A stretch of 64,000 nt of DNA from Saccharospirillum sp. (GCA_018402545.1 JAGYIL010000001.1:1798001-1862000); one strand, 5' to 3'; counted from the stretch's first letter, positions 45,028 to 54,289 are shown. A program made the numbers and translations. Notes: a model not told the origin generated them from the letters alone.

Positions 45028-45583
45028 TGTGACTCGTTTACTGGATATATTGATTGGATTAGCTGGTTTAGTGCTTGGTTTCCCGGTTTTGTTATTGCTT
45101 TATGTGTTGGGACTATTTGATACTGGTTCACCTTTATTTATGCAAGAGAGAGTTGGGCGGTGGAAGCGACCTTTTGTATTAGTCAAGTTCCGTACGATGA
45201 AAATAGATACAGCATCGGTCGCAAGCCATCTGGCTAGCACGAATTCTATTACAAGATTTGGTCATTTTCTTCGGCGTTCTAAGCTTGATGAATTACCCCA
45301 ATTATGGAATGTGCTTAAAGGAGACATGAGCCTCGTTGGGCCTAGGCCTTGTCTTTTCAACCAAGAAGAACTGATTCGTGAGCGAGATAGTCGTGGTGTA
45401 TATGATGTACGGCCAGGTGTGACAGGGTTAGCCCAGATAAATGGTATTGATATGTCAACTCCAAAGCTTCTAGCAGAAACCGATCAAAAAATGCTCGCGG
45501 AAATGTCTATTTCACACTATTTTGAATATATATTGAAGACAGCAACCGGTAAAGGTGCCGGGGACCGGGTAAAGGGCAACTAA
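45011..45583 (+). CDS. Monotopic phosphoglycosyltransferase (initiating sugar transferase)
   Basis: 190 residues from the ATG at 45011; an in-frame TTG at 45005 is possible. One N-terminal re-entrant hydrophobic helix (LLDILIGLAGLVLGFPVLLLLYVLG) is followed by ERVGRWKRPFVLVKFRTM, then the catalytic Asp-Glu in LRRSKLDELPQLWNVLKGDMSLVGPRP. It transfers a sugar phosphate to undecaprenyl phosphate. Size matches PglC/WreU-type enzymes without the WbaP N-terminal domain. It overlaps the reductase gene. Confidence 0.9.
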   Translation: MIRIIDVTRLLDILIGLAGLVLGFPVLLLLYVLGLFDTGSPLFMQERVGRWKRPFVLVKFRTMKIDTASVASHLASTNSITRFGHFLRRSKLDELPQLWNVLKGDMSLVGPRPCLFNQEELIRERDSRGVYDVRPGVTGLAQINGIDMSTPKLLAETDQKMLAEMSISHYFEYILKTATGKGAGDRVKGN

Positions 45584-45595
45584 AGGGATAAGTCC

Positions 45596-47542
45596 GTGAG
45601 AAGAAAGCTGCAACGCCGAATGGTGGGGTTACGCCGTTCACACAAAAAATGGATCATGGTCGCTGCAGATGTCGTGATGATCCCGTTTGCCCTTTGGGCC
45701 GCATGGGCGCTCCGATTGGGTCAATGGTGGCCTCAGTTCTATATTGAGCGGTTCTGGTGGTTGTTTCCGCTGTTGATACCGGTTGGTATCTTTGTATTTG
45801 CACGACTTGGGCTATACCGGGCCATTGTCCGCTTTATGAGTGGGCAGGCGTTTATGGCTATTGTAAAAGGGTCGGTTTTTCTCGCGCTGATTCTATGGTC
45901 TGTGGCATTTCTCGCTCGGTTTACTGGCTTCCCACGTTCTATTCCTATCATATTTGGCTTGGTGTTATTTACCCTGGTAGGCGGTAGCCGAATTCTTGTT
46001 AGAGGGTTCTATCAGTGGCTTACTCGCCACTATACCAATAAGGAACCGGTGGCTATTTTTGGTGCTGGTAGTGCTGGGGCGCAGTTGGCTTCGGCCTTGC
46101 AGAAAGGACGAGAGTTTATTCCCGTTGCCTTTCTGGATAGTAATTCAGCCCTATGGAAGCATACCGTTCAGGGCATGGTTGTTTATAACCCCAGTGATCT
46201 GCAAAACCTTATCACCCAGTTTGGCGTGAAGCGGGTGTTATTGGCAGTCCCCAATGCCACTAAGAAGCAACGCAAGGCTATTTTAGATCAGCTTGAGCCG
46301 TTTTCCGTTCATGTTCAAACCACTCCTTCCATGCCTGATATCGTGTCTGGCAAGGCCAGTGTTGATCAATTACAGGAAGTAGAGCCGGAAGATCTGCTGG
46401 GGCGGGACCCTGTGCCGGCGAATGCTGCTTTGTTTAACGCCTGTATTCATGACAAGGTTGTTTTAGTAACGGGGGCTGGTGGGTCAATTGGCTCGGAACT
46501 GTGCCGTCAGGTAGTAAAGGCGGGGCCAATAACTCTAGTATTGTTTGAGCAAAGCGAATTTGGGCTGTACCAAATTGAAAGTGAACTAAAGCGTAATGAG
46601 CACGTGTTGTTTCATGGTGTACAGTTGGTTCCGTTGTTGGGTTCTGTATGCAATGCACATCGCATTAAAGAGGTGTTTGAGCGCTACAAAGTGAATACCG
46701 TCTACCATGCAGCGGCCTACAAGCATGTTCCGTTGGTAGAGCACAATGTGTTTGAAGGTATTCGCAACAATGTAATGGGTACCCGGGTTGTGGCTGAAGC
46801 TGCCAAGAAGGCGGGTGCTGGTCACTTTGTTTTAGTCTCTACCGATAAAGCCGTTCGGCCTACCAACGTGATGGGTGCTACCAAGCGCCTGGCGGAATTG
46901 GTGGTACAGAACCTGGCAGTTGAATCCGATACAGTGTTTTCGATGGTTCGGTTTGGCAATGTGCTGGGGTCGTCTGGCTCTGTAGTGCCATTGTTTCGGG
47001 AGCAAATTCGCCGTGGTGGGCCGGTTACTGTTACCCACCCGGATATCACCCGGTTCTTTATGACCATTCCCGAAGCCGCTTCATTGGTGGTGCAAGCCGG
47101 TGCTATGGGGCAGGGTGGGGATGTGTTTGTTTTGGATATGGGCAAGCCCGTTAAAATTGTCGACCTGGCCCGCCGGATGATCGAGCTCAGTGGATACGAT
47201 GTAAAATCGGAAGAGCACCCGGAAGGGGATATCGAAATCGAATTCTCTGGCCTGCGCCCCGGTGAAAAGCTCTATGAAGAACTACTCATTGGTGAAACCG
47301 TATCGGGCACTGATCACCCCAAAATCATGCGCGCGAACGAGGAGCTGCTGCCAGAGGGCACTTTGCATGCCTTTTTAGAGGCACTGGTCGCTGCTGAACA
47401 AGGACAGGATGCGTTGGCGGCGCGGAGTATACTTGAAAAAGCCGTAGCAGGGTTCAAGCCTAGTTCACCGATGGTGGATCTGCTGAGTGGCGTGGCTGAA
47501 AAAGCCCCGGTAAAGGGGGTGGATAAACCGTCTTTTCATTAA
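45596..47542 (+). CDS. wbpM: WbpM-type nucleotide-sugar 4,6-dehydratase
   Basis: 648 residues: four N-terminal membrane helices (to about 140), a first Rossmann region (VAIFGAGSAGAQLASAL), then the catalytic SDR domain (LVTGAGGSIGSELCRQV, YHAAAYKHVPLVE, STDKAVRPTNVMGATKR). It converts UDP-GlcNAc to the 4-keto-6-deoxy sugar used for QuiNAc-type residues. GTG start with AAAGGGAT upstream. It is the last gene of the operon, and base composition is back to host level here. Confidence 0.93.
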   Translation: MRRKLQRRMVGLRRSHKKWIMVAADVVMIPFALWAAWALRLGQWWPQFYIERFWWLFPLLIPVGIFVFARLGLYRAIVRFMSGQAFMAIVKGSVFLALILWSVAFLARFTGFPRSIPIIFGLVLFTLVGGSRILVRGFYQWLTRHYTNKEPVAIFGAGSAGAQLASALQKGREFIPVAFLDSNSALWKHTVQGMVVYNPSDLQNLITQFGVKRVLLAVPNATKKQRKAILDQLEPFSVHVQTTPSMPDIVSGKASVDQLQEVEPEDLLGRDPVPANAALFNACIHDKVVLVTGAGGSIGSELCRQVVKAGPITLVLFEQSEFGLYQIESELKRNEHVLFHGVQLVPLLGSVCNAHRIKEVFERYKVNTVYHAAAYKHVPLVEHNVFEGIRNNVMGTRVVAEAAKKAGAGHFVLVSTDKAVRPTNVMGATKRLAELVVQNLAVESDTVFSMVRFGNVLGSSGSVVPLFREQIRRGGPVTVTHPDITRFFMTIPEAASLVVQAGAMGQGGDVFVLDMGKPVKIVDLARRMIELSGYDVKSEEHPEGDIEIEFSGLRPGEKLYEELLIGETVSGTDHPKIMRANEELLPEGTLHAFLEALVAAEQGQDALAARSILEKAVAGFKPSSPMVDLLSGVAEKAPVKGVDKPSFH

Positions 47543-47588
47543 TTGCTGTTGCCGCGCCAGCTTCGCTTACAGGCGAGTTTGTGCGGCA

Positions 47589-48947
47589 TTAGGAAGCTGC
47601 GCTGCTTTGTGTACTGGCGCGAGCTAGTATCAGCGAATACAGCGGTGCGAAGGCAACGGAATTGGCAAACACGCCGCTGTAGTAAAACAAGTAGGATTCG
47701 AACTGGTTAATCACCGCAAAGAACAGCAATGTGTATAGGGTGAACTGGGCGGTGGCCTGAAAGGCCGGGTTGCTGCTGATACGAAGCAGGTAAGCCTGTT
47801 TTGCCAGGGTTAGGTATAAGGTAAGTAGGACCAGCAAGCCTAGCACGCCATAGGCGAGGGTGAATTCAATTAGGGTGTTGTGAAAGTGCCCGAACCGGTT
47901 TTTTATCGAGTTACTAAGCCTGTCTGAATTGTTAATCGCATAACCATTTACATCGCCTCCCCAGCCAATGAAGGGGCGTTCAGAAATCCACTCCATGGCG
48001 ACGATGGCGGTGTTCACGCGAACCCCGAGGCTGGAGGCCGGTATATTGTTCCAGTCGCCGGCTGCAATAGCGGTAAGCGTTGTCTGCTCCTGTTGAATGC
48101 GCTTGGTCACTGAATCCATAAACGGCAGGGTGATGAGTATGGCCAATAAGGGTATGGTCAATACGGTTGCCTTGGTGGCCCAGTGTGCTGGCTTTCTCAG
48201 CAAGGCAATGCTGTAAATTAGGTAGGCCAGGGCTCCGCACAGGGCCAATGCCAGCAGGGCTGCCCGGGTTTGAGTGGTCAGTACCACAAGCAATGAGATT
48301 AGGGCGCCCGTTAATACGGCGGTAGCTAGGCCCAGTTTCGCTTTAGGGGTGTTTAGTTTCCGGCAATAGGTGCCCAGGGTTAAAAACCCTATTAGCGCAA
48401 TGCCAAAAAATTGGCCTACATGTTGTGCGTTCAAAATGCCGTAATCTACCCGTATCCCCCGCTTAATCAGGCTCCATTGATGTGCCAGGTCACTGTTTAC
48501 AGCCATCGCAACCAGTAGGCCGAAAAAGGCAAACAGCAAGAAAACAACCGTGGTTCTGAATTTGCCACCCAACCACCAGGCAATGGGTACGAAGAAGAAC
48601 AGCTTCACCAATTTATCCAGGCCTTCCAGTTCGGTGGCCAGTGCCGGGTCTCTTATATAATTTATGCCGTGAAACAGAATGGGCAGCATAATCGCCAGCC
48701 CGAATAGCTGTATGATGCGGTCGTTTTTTAACCAGCGGAAATTGACGATCAGAATGTAGAAGAAGGGCAGGGTGTACAGCGCTTCAGGAATGCGGTTTAT
48801 GCTGGTCGGTGTCCAGAGTTTAATGAAAACCGCTGTGAAACTGGCCAGTAAACCCAGCCAAACCACCCAATTCGGGCCCCGGTTAAAGTCAGATGGAAAC
48901 CAGCGGTTCACGTTATAAAGGGGCAGCGTTTGGCTGGTCTCTGGCAT
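47589..48947 (-). CDS. waaL: O-antigen ligase-like membrane protein
   Basis: 452 residues, about 12 helices with a large periplasmic loop containing RPFIGWGGDVNGYAINNSDRLSNSIKNRFGHFHNTLIEFTLAYG. The conserved loop His-Asn (HNTLIE) is the Wzy_C/WaaL family hallmark. It would join the O-antigen to lipid A core. It is convergent with wbpM (46 bp apart). A polymerase of the same superfamily cannot be excluded, but the wzy-like gene at 38554 makes ligase likelier. Confidence 0.8.
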   Translation of the reverse strand: MPETSQTLPLYNVNRWFPSDFNRGPNWVVWLGLLASFTAVFIKLWTPTSINRIPEALYTLPFFYILIVNFRWLKNDRIIQLFGLAIMLPILFHGINYIRDPALATELEGLDKLVKLFFFVPIAWWLGGKFRTTVVFLLFAFFGLLVAMAVNSDLAHQWSLIKRGIRVDYGILNAQHVGQFFGIALIGFLTLGTYCRKLNTPKAKLGLATAVLTGALISLLVVLTTQTRAALLALALCGALAYLIYSIALLRKPAHWATKATVLTIPLLAILITLPFMDSVTKRIQQEQTTLTAIAAGDWNNIPASSLGVRVNTAIVAMEWISERPFIGWGGDVNGYAINNSDRLSNSIKNRFGHFHNTLIEFTLAYGVLGLLVLLTLYLTLAKQAYLLRISSNPAFQATAQFTLYTLLFFAVINQFESYLFYYSGVFANSVAFAPLYSLILARASTQSSAAS

Positions 48948-49129
48948 TTAAGGCATCACTAAGTAATTGATTTAATTACTGGAAGGTTAGCACAGGCTTG
49001 TTACTTTATTCACCTTGACAAGCCCATAAGGTGGGCGGTTTATGTTGGGTTTTTGTAGGCTAGTGTAGGGTCTCTGGTGTGGCAGGTCTTCTGCCCCGTT
49101 CCAAAGGCACGGTAGGGGGCTGGCCTAGC

Positions 49130-49966
49130 CTAGTCGGGCGTTTCCAGTTTTTCTATTCCGTTTTTGGCCTTGTACCGCCCCGTTGCCTTCACTTCATCCC
49201 GTATCGCCCGGTTTTTGGCCCATATTTCCGGTTTGGCGTAGCCGCGGGCGTGGTCTAGGTGCAGGCACACGGCGCTGTAGCGTATCTGGCGGGATACCAG
49301 GCCCTTGTTCCACAGGCGTTCGCCCAGTTCGCGGTCTAGCCCGCCGTATTGCATGTCTTCGTTGAAGCCGTTGGCGTCTTTGATGTCTTGCGTCCAGGTA
49401 GAGCTGTTCATGCCGTTCCAGGTGGCTTTGGTAGGGGTGAGGCCGTTTAACAGCTTCACCAGCCAGGGGCGCCGGGTCAGTTTCCACAGTTTGTGGGTGT
49501 TGGGCTGGCCGTGTTGGGTCAGCCAGTCGCGCTTGAACACGGCGCCGCTGCGAATGTCGGCTTCGGTAATGGCTTCAGATACCGGCATGGTGAGTTTGAT
49601 GTACCCGCCCGATAAAAAGGTGTTCGGGGCGGCCATGGCTTTGTGGGTGGCTATGAAGTCTTCGCGTGGAATGCAGTCGCCATCGGTAAAAACCAGGTAG
49701 TCGCAGTCGGTTTCGGCAATGGCTTTGTTGAGTATGGTGCATTTGCGGAAGCCGTGGTCTTCGTGCCATACATGAACCAGGTTCAGGCGGCCGCGGGCTT
49801 TTACCTCGTCTATCAGGGCCCGGGTGTCGTCGGTGGAGCCATCGTCGGCGATTATGACGGTAAAGTCGGGGTCTGTCTGGGTTTCATAGCCACTTAGCAC
49901 GTGGGCAAGCCAGCGCGGCGAGTTGTAGGTGGTTATAACCACGCCAAGACGTTGCGGTTGTTGCAT
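49130..49966 (-). CDS. Family 2 glycosyltransferase
   Basis: 278 residues. GT-A domain RLGVVITTYNSPRWLAHVLSGYETQTDPDFTVIIADDGSTDDT, HGFRKCTILNKAI, YLVFTDGDCIPREDF (DxD-like). The C-terminal galactosyltransferase-type segment NGMNSSTWTQDIKDANGFNEDMQYGGLDRELGERLWNKG has the E/D residues for base catalysis. Probably an LPS-core sugar transferase. On the minus strand with the next gene, 46 bp away. Confidence 0.9.
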   Translation of the reverse strand: MQQPQRLGVVITTYNSPRWLAHVLSGYETQTDPDFTVIIADDGSTDDTRALIDEVKARGRLNLVHVWHEDHGFRKCTILNKAIAETDCDYLVFTDGDCIPREDFIATHKAMAAPNTFLSGGYIKLTMPVSEAITEADIRSGAVFKRDWLTQHGQPNTHKLWKLTRRPWLVKLLNGLTPTKATWNGMNSSTWTQDIKDANGFNEDMQYGGLDRELGERLWNKGLVSRQIRYSAVCLHLDHARGYAKPEIWAKNRAIRDEVKATGRYKAKNGIEKLETPD

Positions 49967-50012
49967 GGTGGGTCCTGTTGCTTGCGGTTTCGGGGGCGAA
50001 GTTTAGCCTGTT

Positions 50013-50882
50013 TCAGGCGGGTTCGTCTTTAGTGGGGGCGCTGGTTTTACCGGCTGTTGTGGTTGCCGTGCCCAGGCCGTAGTGCTCGCGAATGGCATTC
50101 CATTGGGTGCGGTTCTGGTCGAGTTTGATGTTGGTTTTGCCCAGGGCTTCAGCCTGGGAGCGAATAATGGGTATGGGCTTGCGCGGGGGCTGTTCGCTGC
50201 GGCGGGTTTGGGTGCCGTTAAGCAGGCTCATGGCTTTGAACCACAGGTCGTCGGCCCGGGGGGCCAGGTTCAGGTAGAGCTCTGGGTCGGTGGTATCCCG
50301 GTGCAAGCGGTTGGCCGGGTAGAGGGTGCCGCCGAAGCCAATGGCCAGGGTATCGCGGTGGCTGGTGCCGCGTTGCTCCATGCGCCACTGGGCGTAGGGC
50401 AGGGTGTCGCCCTGGTCGTTGTAATAAATGCGCCGACATTCGTGGCCAATCACGTCGTCCGGGTGGTTTTGGTGCTCCCGGTAAAGCGTTGCCAGCCAGT
50501 TGGGGCGGTAGAGCAGGTCGTCGTCGCAGGTAACGATGGTTTTGCCCGGGAAGGCTGCCAGGGCATGCACCAGTTTGCGGTGCGCGCAGGTCTGGTCGGC
50601 GTAGCGTATTTCGAACAGGTCGTTTTGCAGGGCGTTCAGCCTTTCGGGCACCTGGGGTTTCAGGTCGTGGTGCAGCCACAGTACCAGTTTTTCGGGGTGC
50701 ACGGTTTGTCGCAGCAGGCTGCGCACGGTTAGGTGCAGTATTGGCAACCGGGAGGGGATGGAGGTGAACGACACCACAACGGGTACTGTTTGCCCCTTTG
50801 CCTTGCTTAATAAGCGCCTTGCCGGCGTAAGCCAGAGCGCTGCGGAGTGCCAGGCTGAGACAGGGTATTCTTTGAGTTTCAT
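50013..50882 (-). CDS. Glycosyltransferase-like protein of the LPS core locus
   Basis: 289 residues, family not named with certainty. VVVSFTSIPSRLPILHLTVRSLLRQTVHPEKLVLWLH and GKTIVTCDDDLLYRPNWL show a GT-A-like fold with a DDD metal site. PRADDLWFKAMSLLNG is a likely acceptor-side motif. Similar proteins are found in LPS loci as putative glycosyltransferases. Host-like base composition. A leading glycosyltransferase of the same operon as 49130-49966. Confidence 0.7.
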   Translation of the reverse strand: MKLKEYPVSAWHSAALWLTPARRLLSKAKGQTVPVVVSFTSIPSRLPILHLTVRSLLRQTVHPEKLVLWLHHDLKPQVPERLNALQNDLFEIRYADQTCAHRKLVHALAAFPGKTIVTCDDDLLYRPNWLATLYREHQNHPDDVIGHECRRIYYNDQGDTLPYAQWRMEQRGTSHRDTLAIGFGGTLYPANRLHRDTTDPELYLNLAPRADDLWFKAMSLLNGTQTRRSEQPPRKPIPIIRSQAEALGKTNIKLDQNRTQWNAIREHYGLGTATTTAGKTSAPTKDEPA

Positions 50883-51029
50883 AATGGCTACGTATTGGTT
50901 GGGACTTGGGGCGGGCTAGCCGTGGTATCAGGGTTGCAGTGTATCGAAGCCAGGCGGGTTCGTATATCGGGTAGGGTGAAGCATTGGGAAGGATTGAGAG
51001 GCCCGGCGTTAATAGAGCCTGGGCATTCT

Positions 51030-51075
51030 TAGGAAGCCAGTCCTCTGGGTGACGTGGAGTATAGGTAACTGACGC
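51030..51075 (-). repeat. Palindromic repeat, half copy 5
   Basis: Contains GGAAGCCAGTCCTCTGGG and the adjoining GTGAC, but not the other end. Lies between the glycosyltransferase and rpn genes. Confidence 0.6.
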
Positions 51076-51090
51076 AGGGCTTGCTCAGCA

Positions 51091-52014
51091 TCAGTTCTTG
51101 TCACGCGTCAGCGCCATTACCTCTTCAAGTGACAGCCCGGTTACTTTGGCCACGAATTGTGGGTCTGTTCCTTCTTTCAGGAGGTTCAGGGCAGTGTCAG
51201 CTTTGCCTTTGGCTTCCCCCCGAGCTTCCCCACGGGCTTCCAATTGTTCCGCAATGGTCATAAAGGTGTCTCCTATGGGTTTGGGTAGCCGGTGGCTTTC
51301 TTCGACTAGACGGTCAATGTCGATGACGTTGCCGGTTCTGGTTACATAGTGTAGCAAGGTCCTGATGAAATCCAACTGCTGGTGGTTCTGGTTGCCCAGT
51401 GTTGCGCAGTCAAGTAGCCATTCCAGCAAGTAAGGGTCGATGTGGGGTTCGCGTATGTGCTTGAGTACCCTGGCGACAATACCGATCCACCGTTGCTGTT
51501 TCAGTTCTTTGTCGCTGAGCTGGTTGATGTCGACCAGCGGTATGGGTTCCTGGAACAGGGTTTTCATCAGGCCGAGTGGGTCTTTAAAGCAATCGGCCAA
51601 GCTCATGGAATATGGGTAAGGTGTTTGACTTCCGTGGTAAAACACCAGGGCGTGAACCGGTGCCAGTGGTTCAGTGGGTGTCTGTTTTAGCTGTTTCGTC
51701 AGCAGACTGAACAGGTAATGACCAATGCGCACCGGCATGTACGGGTCCGGTGTTGACTGGTGCTCCACCAGTAAGGCCAAAAAGGCGGGTTCGCCCGCCA
51801 ATTTGCACCGATACACCAGGTCGGAGACGGTTTCACGCAATGCCGCATCAAGGTAGCTGTCGTGTTCGAGCGAGAGGCTTTCCAGGTCCAAGGCATCGCG
51901 GATGTGGCTTGGCAGGTAGTACTGCATAAAACCCTGGGCGACGGCACTGTTTTCCATGGCGTTGCGAAAAAAGCGGTCGTGCGGGTTATGTGGAGGTCTG
52001 GTCGTTTTGGCCAT
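51091..52014 (-). CDS. Rpn-family recombination-promoting nuclease
   Basis: 307 residues: PHDRFFRNAMENSAVAQGFMQYYLP, SYLDAALRETVSDLVYRCKL, FLALLVEHQSTPDPYMPVRIGHYL. This is the RpnA/YhgA-like (formerly Transposase_31) PD-(D/E)xK nuclease pattern with D, E-x-Q-S catalytic residues. The C-terminus is a Gly/Glu/Ala/Lys-rich repeat (EARGEARGEAKGKAD), usual in the family and often hypervariable. Known Rpn proteins are DNA endonucleases that stimulate RecA-independent recombination. A LexA-like box sits 13 bp upstream of the start. Confidence 0.85.
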   Translation of the reverse strand: MAKTTRPPHNPHDRFFRNAMENSAVAQGFMQYYLPSHIRDALDLESLSLEHDSYLDAALRETVSDLVYRCKLAGEPAFLALLVEHQSTPDPYMPVRIGHYLFSLLTKQLKQTPTEPLAPVHALVFYHGSQTPYPYSMSLADCFKDPLGLMKTLFQEPIPLVDINQLSDKELKQQRWIGIVARVLKHIREPHIDPYLLEWLLDCATLGNQNHQQLDFIRTLLHYVTRTGNVIDIDRLVEESHRLPKPIGDTFMTIAEQLEARGEARGEAKGKADTALNLLKEGTDPQFVAKVTGLSLEEVMALTRDKN

Positions 52015-52026
52015 GGGTATCGCTAA

Positions 52027-52046
52027 TACTGGGCATGTATACAGTA
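52027..52046 (-). promoter_or_regulatory. LexA-like SOS box upstream of rpn
   Basis: TACTGGGCATGTATACAGTA keeps CTG-N10-CAG and the flanking TA/TA of the LexA consensus. It lies within the probable promoter of the Rpn gene, which starts at 52014. Confidence 0.6.
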
Positions 52047-52217
52047 TATTGAGCCATGCTTAGCTCTGCGAGTGAACGTTGGAGTTTTAAATAGATTTTG
52101 TGATCAAGTTGGGTTTTCTAAGAGACTAATAAATTTAGCCAAGTGCCAAATGGCATCCATACAGCCGCAGGAGCATTCCAGCCTCAAAATTAAGTTTTGG
52201 CTCAATTCTAATCCTTC

Positions 52218-52336
52218 GTAGGAAGCCAGTCCTCTGGGTGACAGGGAGGATAATTAACCGGTGATGCGGGCCTTTTGGCAGTAGTTATATTCACCGGCCC
52301 GGGTGCTTCCAGTCGCCCAGGGCGCTGGCCTCCCAC
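52218..52336 (-). repeat. Palindromic repeat, copy 6
   Basis: Full-length, in the reverse orientation relative to copies 1-3. It fills much of the 52015-52434 gap between the divergent rpn and 52450 genes. The remainder of the gap is unremarkable apart from the LexA-like box. Confidence 0.85.
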
Positions 52337-52449
52337 GGATGTGGTTGTTTTGTCTTTTGAGGGTTGTATCGCTTTGGTGTTCTGGTGTCATTAACCAGTA
52401 AGGGTTGTGGCAGATACTGGTGGCCTGTATTTAATTGGGGTTGCTTGCC

Positions 52450-53382
52450 ATGCTGTCTGCCGCTACCGGAACGCCTCGTTACAAGCCATTTAAACCCTTT
52501 ACCCAGTTTGTTCGGCTGGGGTACCGGTTAACGCACCCGCCCAGCATGCATCACGTGGCCCGTACTTTGCCGTATTTGAACCTGTCGCCGCGTGGCGATG
52601 TGTGGCGGTTGCATTGGCAGGGGCGCTTCGTTACCGAAACGCATTCCTGGGCGGCTTTACGCCAAAACGCACCTGAACAGCTGTTTGTGGTGGGCAGCGG
52701 GCCTTCGGTTCGTGAGCAGAATCTGGCGCCGCTGGCGCGCACTGCCTGTGTGTTGGTGAACGGTGCGGTGGCGTTGTGCCGGGAAGGGGTGGTTAAGCAG
52801 CCCTACGCCGTCGTTATTGAAGACGCCCGCTTTATTCAGGAGAAAGGCGATATGCTGCGGTGCCTGCCCAAAGGCACCCGTTTGTGCCTGGTGGGCAGTG
52901 CGGTGCAGGCACTGGGCGCGCTGGACCCGGCCTTGTTCGAACACTTTCGGTTGTATTACCTCGATGGTTTTGAAACCCCTTACGGCAAACCCCGGCGTTC
53001 TCTGGAAGACGTACCCCCACAGCATTACCGCCGCAAAGGTGAGGCAAAGCTCAGCCTGAACCTGCAGCAGGGCCATTTTGGGTGCGGCACGGTGATGTAT
53101 GCAGGGGTGCAGCTTGGCTTTCATCTGCGTGTGCGGCAGCTGTTGCTGGTGGGGTTCGATATGACGAATTTTAACCAGCCCCGTTTCTATGAAACGCCGG
53201 AGAACGCCGCCTGGTGCGGGCTTGAGAAGGCTTTTCACTCGCGCGTTTTACCGGCGTTTGAGCTGGCGGCAGAAACCGCCCGCGAATTGGGCATTACCTT
53301 GCAGAACTGCTCTCACACCTCGGCCGTGCCCCGGTCTATTTTGCCGTTTAGCCCGGTGCTGATGCCTACCTCGGGCAACTAG
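52450..53382 (+). CDS. LPS-locus protein with GSGPS motif, putative glycosyltransferase-like
   Basis: 310 residues from the ATG at 52450 (GGGG 9 nt upstream); a TTG at 52435 would add five. ELFVVGSGPSVREQNLAPL is a Rossmann-type nucleotide-binding loop of the DUF115-like kind. Further conserved-looking segments are VLVNGAVALC, YAVVIEDARFIQ, GHFGCGTVMYAGVQLGFHL and LLLVGFDMTNFNQPRFYE. Such proteins are found in LPS and flagellin glycosylation loci. The exact function is not known. Confidence 0.6.
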   Translation: MLSAATGTPRYKPFKPFTQFVRLGYRLTHPPSMHHVARTLPYLNLSPRGDVWRLHWQGRFVTETHSWAALRQNAPEQLFVVGSGPSVREQNLAPLARTACVLVNGAVALCREGVVKQPYAVVIEDARFIQEKGDMLRCLPKGTRLCLVGSAVQALGALDPALFEHFRLYYLDGFETPYGKPRRSLEDVPPQHYRRKGEAKLSLNLQQGHFGCGTVMYAGVQLGFHLRVRQLLLVGFDMTNFNQPRFYETPENAAWCGLEKAFHSRVLPAFELAAETARELGITLQNCSHTSAVPRSILPFSPVLMPTSGN

Positions 53383-53413
53383 TAGCCCCTAAGGTGCCTG
53401 GGAGAAGCGTTGC

Positions 53414-54289
53414 TCAGGCCAGACCGGCGGATTGCAGAATGCCCCGGTCGACCAGGCCCTGTGCGAAACACTGGTTAATAGCCCTGAATTCGTCTCTTGT
53501 TTCACTTGGGCTGGCCAGGCGGGCGCCGTTTTCAAACGGCGGGTTTTCCAAATGGTGTTGCAAGCTGGCGGGGTCGCCCCGCTGTATGGGCGTTATGGCG
53601 GCGGGGTCGAGCCCCAGGCTGCGGTACAGGCTGATGAATTTTGACGAGTAGCCGAGCAAGATAACCTCGTGCCCGGTAAGCAGGGCCCAGTAGGCCCCGT
53701 GGTAGGAGTTGGTGATGACCCGCTGGCACTGGGCCAGGGCGCTGGCTGTTTCTGCGGCGCTGGCGTTGTTGTAACGCAAGTGCCAGCCCCGGGCGTTTGC
53801 CAGGGCCAGGTGGTGTTCGGCTGCCTTGCGATGGGTGACGTTCGGGTCGGCATTCAGGAATAGCAAGGTGCCGGTGCGGGCGGCTGGTGTGTTGAGCATG
53901 GGGTGCAGGCAGGATACACAGGGCAGAAAATGCGCGTCGGTTACTCGGTCTTTGTCTCTCAGGCCCCAGGCCAGAAAGGGCAGCCGGGTAACGGTTGAAC
54001 CGGTTGCCTTACTGCGGGATTCGCCAACGCCCCACAGTACGGTATTGCCAGGTTTGTAGCCGTAGTGTCGAATGTATTTCACGCCATACCGCCCATAAGC
54101 GCCACCGCCCATGATCACCAGGCCGGGCCGGGCGGGCGTTAGGTTGAAATAATGCCGGGGTGAGCATAGGTCGTCGCCTACGTTGTAGAGCCTGGGTTGG
54201 TGGTGCACGAACGTAAGGCCGTTCTCAGTCGGCCAGGCTGGGTGTGCAGGCGCGGGTCTTCGGTTAAACCAGGTAATGGGCAATGACAT
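53414..54289 (-). CDS. Polysaccharide pyruvyl transferase family protein (LPS core locus)
   Basis: 291 residues: NVGDDLCSPRHYFNL (N-x-GD motif), LVIMGGGAYGRYG, TVLWGVGES, LFLNADPNVTHR and VITNSYHGAYWALLTGHEVILLGYSSKF, the C-terminal S-H-G motif of the family. It probably adds pyruvate to a core or O-antigen sugar. Converges with the 52450 gene, 31 bp apart. It is distinct from the AT-rich pyruvyl transferase at 37374 and has host base composition. Confidence 0.82.
   Translation of the reverse strand: MSLPITWFNRRPAPAHPAWPTENGLTFVHHQPRLYNVGDDLCSPRHYFNLTPARPGLVIMGGGAYGRYGVKYIRHYGYKPGNTVLWGVGESRSKATGSTVTRLPFLAWGLRDKDRVTDAHFLPCVSCLHPMLNTPAARTGTLLFLNADPNVTHRKAAEHHLALANARGWHLRYNNASAAETASALAQCQRVITNSYHGAYWALLTGHEVILLGYSSKFISLYRSLGLDPAAITPIQRGDPASLQHHLENPPFENGARLASPSETRDEFRAINQCFAQGLVDRGILQSAGLA

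Noticed and set aside
51091-52014. Active transposase (older Transposase_31 label) for the Rpn gene
   Set aside because: The Rpn family consists of PD-(D/E)xK nucleases. There are no terminal inverted repeats around the gene that would make it an insertion sequence.
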